From Flavobacterium luminosum (GTDB taxonomy: Bacteria > Bacteroidota > Bacteroidia > Flavobacteriales > Flavobacteriaceae), in NCBI RefSeq assembly GCF_023635005.1, contig NZ_JAMLJM010000002.1, forward strand, positions 62,001 through 126,000: a stretch of 64,000 nucleotides of DNA, in the 5' to 3' direction. Shown piece after piece: positions 62,188 to 64,000 of this stretch (its first letter is position 1; each line of letters opens with the position of its first letter). Both the position numbers and the translations under genes were made by a program. The notes under the pieces are model-generated. The model had not been told where the DNA came from, ran no database searches, and saw only the letters and a list, made by a program, of their open reading frames with translations.

Positions 62188-64000
62188 TTATCTTTTAAGT
62201 GAAAAATGACCTTTTACAGTTCTCCCATTGTATAGATTTATTACAAACCAATAATCTCCAGCGGGAAGAGGCTCTCCTCTAAACGTACCGTCCCAACCGT
62301 TGGATTGTGAAGACAATTGCTTTAATAATTTTCCGTAACGATCAAAAATATTGATGTATGATGTTGGGTATAATTCTAAAAAGTTAATTTTCCAATAGTC
62401 ATTGTAACCATCGTTATTAGGTGTAAAATATTTTGGAAAGTCTAATAAGTATATTGTTTTAGAAGGAATTGGTTGGCACCCATTTTTATCTCTTACATAA
62501 ATAGTGTATTCTCCTGTTTCCAAATTCTCGAAGGTGGGGCTATCTTGGTAAATACTTCCGTCTATTGAAAATTCGTAATCACCTCCATTATCAGTATAGG
62601 TAATGGTAATCGAATTATTTTCAGAAAAATCATAAATAGTAGCATCAATATCACTAGCTGGTGCCGAAGGGAGAATATTGAATGTTTTAGTGGCTTTACA
62701 ACCGTTTGAATCGGTCACTTCAACAGTGTAAATTCCTGAAGTGCTAACCTGAGTTTCAAAATCTTGGTCTCCGTTAGACCAGTTATAACTGGCAAAGGTA
62801 TTGGCTACATTCAAAGTTACTGTAGCGTTAGGACACAAATATAAAGTGGTTTCATTGTTAAAGTCCGCAGGCGCATTGTAATTGACCTGTAAAATTATTT
62901 CTATGATGTCGTAACAATCCGATCCGTTCACTATTCTGGCAAAAATACTTTCAGTATTTGCTTTTTGGTTGGTATAATTATTCGGTAATGGATTACTTTG
63001 TGCTTCCGCATCTAAACTTGTAGCGTAATATTCAACCACGAGCCCAGATGGTAAACCGCTTGTAATTATTGGACTAATTTCCGTATTTAAATCGAAAGAA
63101 GTGATTCCATTTTTAGTACCATCTTCATCACACTTTGCCACTGTTTGAGGCGAGGTTACACTTTGATTGGAAATTTCTAAGTTTACTTCGGCATAAGAAG
63201 AACAATTGTATTGGTTATCAACCCTTGCATAGATTTTTTTTGGAATACTATTATAAGCAGAAGGATTTGTTATAACGGCTCCTCCAATATTCTCGTAATA
63301 TGTAACGTTACCAAGAGAAAGATCATTGTTTTTAATTAGATTATCTAACTTGGTTAGGTTGAATAAGGCGTTTCCGTTGGAATCATAATCGCATTGAACT
63401 AGAGTTTGATTAGATAAGATTGGTTTTGAGGCAAATTGAATGTTTACTTCACCCGTTGAGATACAACTACCGTTTATAGTTACTTCGACACTATAATTTA
63501 CAACAGCCGTATTGGTATTATCTGTAATAGTGAATGTAGGTGTTGTAATGCTTGTCGGATTACTATCAATGAACCATTTGTAAGTATTGTTGGTTCCTGG
63601 TTGTGTTGCATCGAGAATTACGGTTTCGCCTTCGCAATAAGGATTGTTATTGCTGATGAGTCTATCTTCTCCCAGATCTGTTTCACTTTTAAAAGTACCG
63701 CCTCCTAGAAATATCGCCGAGTCAAAAAGACCATTTCCTTGATCTGCTATGACTAATTTAATGTGATAGGTATTACCAGAGATTACATTGGCTTGGGCTT
63801 TTAATACTTTGGTTTGCCCGTTGAAAGTGGTTGGATGATCATAATCGTTAAAGGCATCGAAATATTCTTCGTTACTGGCTGTGCATATAGTTCCTGATCC
63901 TCTGATTGTATTAACTGATACTGGAGTATTTGTTCCTGGGACTAAAGCAATATTTTCATACGTTCCGCCGGCAGGTTTTATTAAAAAAGCAAATCCATCA
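62188..64000 (-). CDS. T9SS type-B sorting-domain protein with choice-of-anchor L domain (cut by window edge)
   Basis: The frame is open without a stop from 62188 to the right edge (about 604 codons), and contains no ATG, GTG or TTG upstream of 63141. So the gene begins outside the window, and a short product starting at the GTG at 63141 is not real. The visible N-terminal part (about 63630-64000) reads as a choice-of-anchor L domain (DGFAFLIKP, IALVPGTNTPVSVNTI, HIKLVIADQGNGLFDSAIFL). Ig-like and adhesion-type repeats with regularly spaced cysteines follow. The C-terminus is a type-B CTD (FTPNNDGYNDYWK, GWDGTFRGEPLPAGDYWF, end GHFSLKR). It lies 33 bases upstream of a paralogous surface protein gene. 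Confidence 0.88.
   Translation of the reverse strand, partial: DGFAFLIKPAGGTYENIALVPGTNTPVSVNTIRGSGTICTASNEEYFDAFNDYDHPTTFNGQTKVLKAQANVISGNTYHIKLVIADQGNGLFDSAIFLGGGTFKSETDLGEDRLISNNNPYCEGETVILDATQPGTNNTYKWFIDSNPTSITTPTFTITDNTNTAVVNYSVEVTINGSCISTGEVNIQFASKPILSNQTLVQCDYDSNGNALFNLTKLDNLIKNNDLSLGNVTYYENIGGAVITNPSAYNSIPKKIYARVDNQYNCSSYAEVNLEISNQSVTSPQTVAKCDEDGTKNGITSFDLNTEISPIITSGLPSGLVVEYYATSLDAEAQSNPLPNNYTNQKANTESIFARIVNGSDCYDIIEIILQVNYNAPADFNNETTLYLCPNATVTLNVANTFASYNWSNGDQDFETQVSTSGIYTVEVTDSNGCKATKTFNILPSAPASDIDATIYDFSENNSITITYTDNGGDYEFSIDGSIYQDSPTFENLETGEYTIYVRDKNGCQPIPSKTIYLLDFPKYFTPNNDGYNDYWKINFLELYPTSYINIFDRYGKLLKQLSSQSNGWDGTFRGEPLPAGDYWFVINLYNGRTVKGHFSLKR

Noticed and set aside
62188-63141. 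A 317-codon gene starting at a GTG at 63141
   Set aside because: Reading the frame by hand shows it open without a stop to base 64000, merely without a start codon, and the upstream part encodes a recognisable choice-of-anchor L domain. The real gene is longer and enters from the right edge.

Overview
The window is a piece of a Bacteroidota chromosome, most likely a Flavobacterium or close relative. Several things point there. The DNA is AT-rich. Promoters fit the Bacteroidota pattern TTG-N19..23-TAnnTTTG, and Shine-Dalgarno sequences are weak. Type IX secretion (type-B C-terminal domain) proteins, a SusC-like TonB receptor paired with a DUF4249 lipoprotein, bacillithiol synthesis (BshC), a monomeric isocitrate dehydrogenase and a cyclophilin-FKBP fusion are all present. 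No phage, insertion sequence, CRISPR array or defence island was seen. It is core chromosome with a few accessory cassettes.

Layout. 0-3.5 kb: a minus-strand run of a DUF1599 protein, a MauE/DoxX-type membrane protein, a TlpA thioredoxin and tpiA (cut by the left edge), with folP divergent from it. 3.5-10 kb: thioesterase, ABC exporter and truA, then a His-rich small protein, then the tightly packed operon DUF2520-kdsC-ubiA-maf. 10-16.4 kb: a small secreted protein, a fused CcsB-CcsA cytochrome c maturation protein with a lipoprotein glutathione peroxidase, a serine hydrolase, a lipoprotein and a DUF721 protein. 16.4-21 kb: glyoxylate shunt (aceB-aceA) with a divergent RamB/ScfR-like regulator and a palindromic candidate operator on the aceB promoter. 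21-29 kb: ndk, a dispersed-repeat-like element, bshC, a B12-binding/radical SAM protein, a hybrid histidine kinase and rimO. 29-40 kb: FadL-type porin, a Tyr/Gly-rich lipoprotein with tandem repeats, proS, two identical tRNA-Glu genes, rpsT, typA, lysA, sucC. 40-47.5 kb: small conserved proteins, a dihaem cytochrome c, uvrB, then the thiamine pyrophosphokinase-thioredoxin-ApbE-DUF4266-DUF3570 cassette. 47.6-57.7 kb: DUF4249/TonB receptor pair, icd, rplS, two short-chain dehydrogenases, trmD and the dual PPIase. 57.8-64 kb: two adjacent large T9SS type-B surface proteins, the second cut by the right edge.

How genes work together. The aceB-aceA unit, its divergent regulator, icd and sucC cover the isocitrate branch point of the TCA cycle and its bypass. 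Four redox groups sit outside the cytoplasm: MauE/DoxX with TlpA, CcsBA with Gpx, the dihaem cytochrome, and the ApbE cassette. The ApbE cassette is the most interesting candidate system. A flavin transferase lacking any export signal is encoded with an exported thioredoxin, a tiny lipoprotein ending in Gly-Cys-Gly-Cys, and a predicted beta-barrel protein (DUF3570) carrying a flavinylation-like D-x-x-T-x-A-S motif.

Starts were moved to ATG codons where the longest reading frame began with TTG or GTG inside a visible -7 element. TTG was kept for truA and for the radical SAM gene. All functional statements rest on motif reading by eye; no database search was run.
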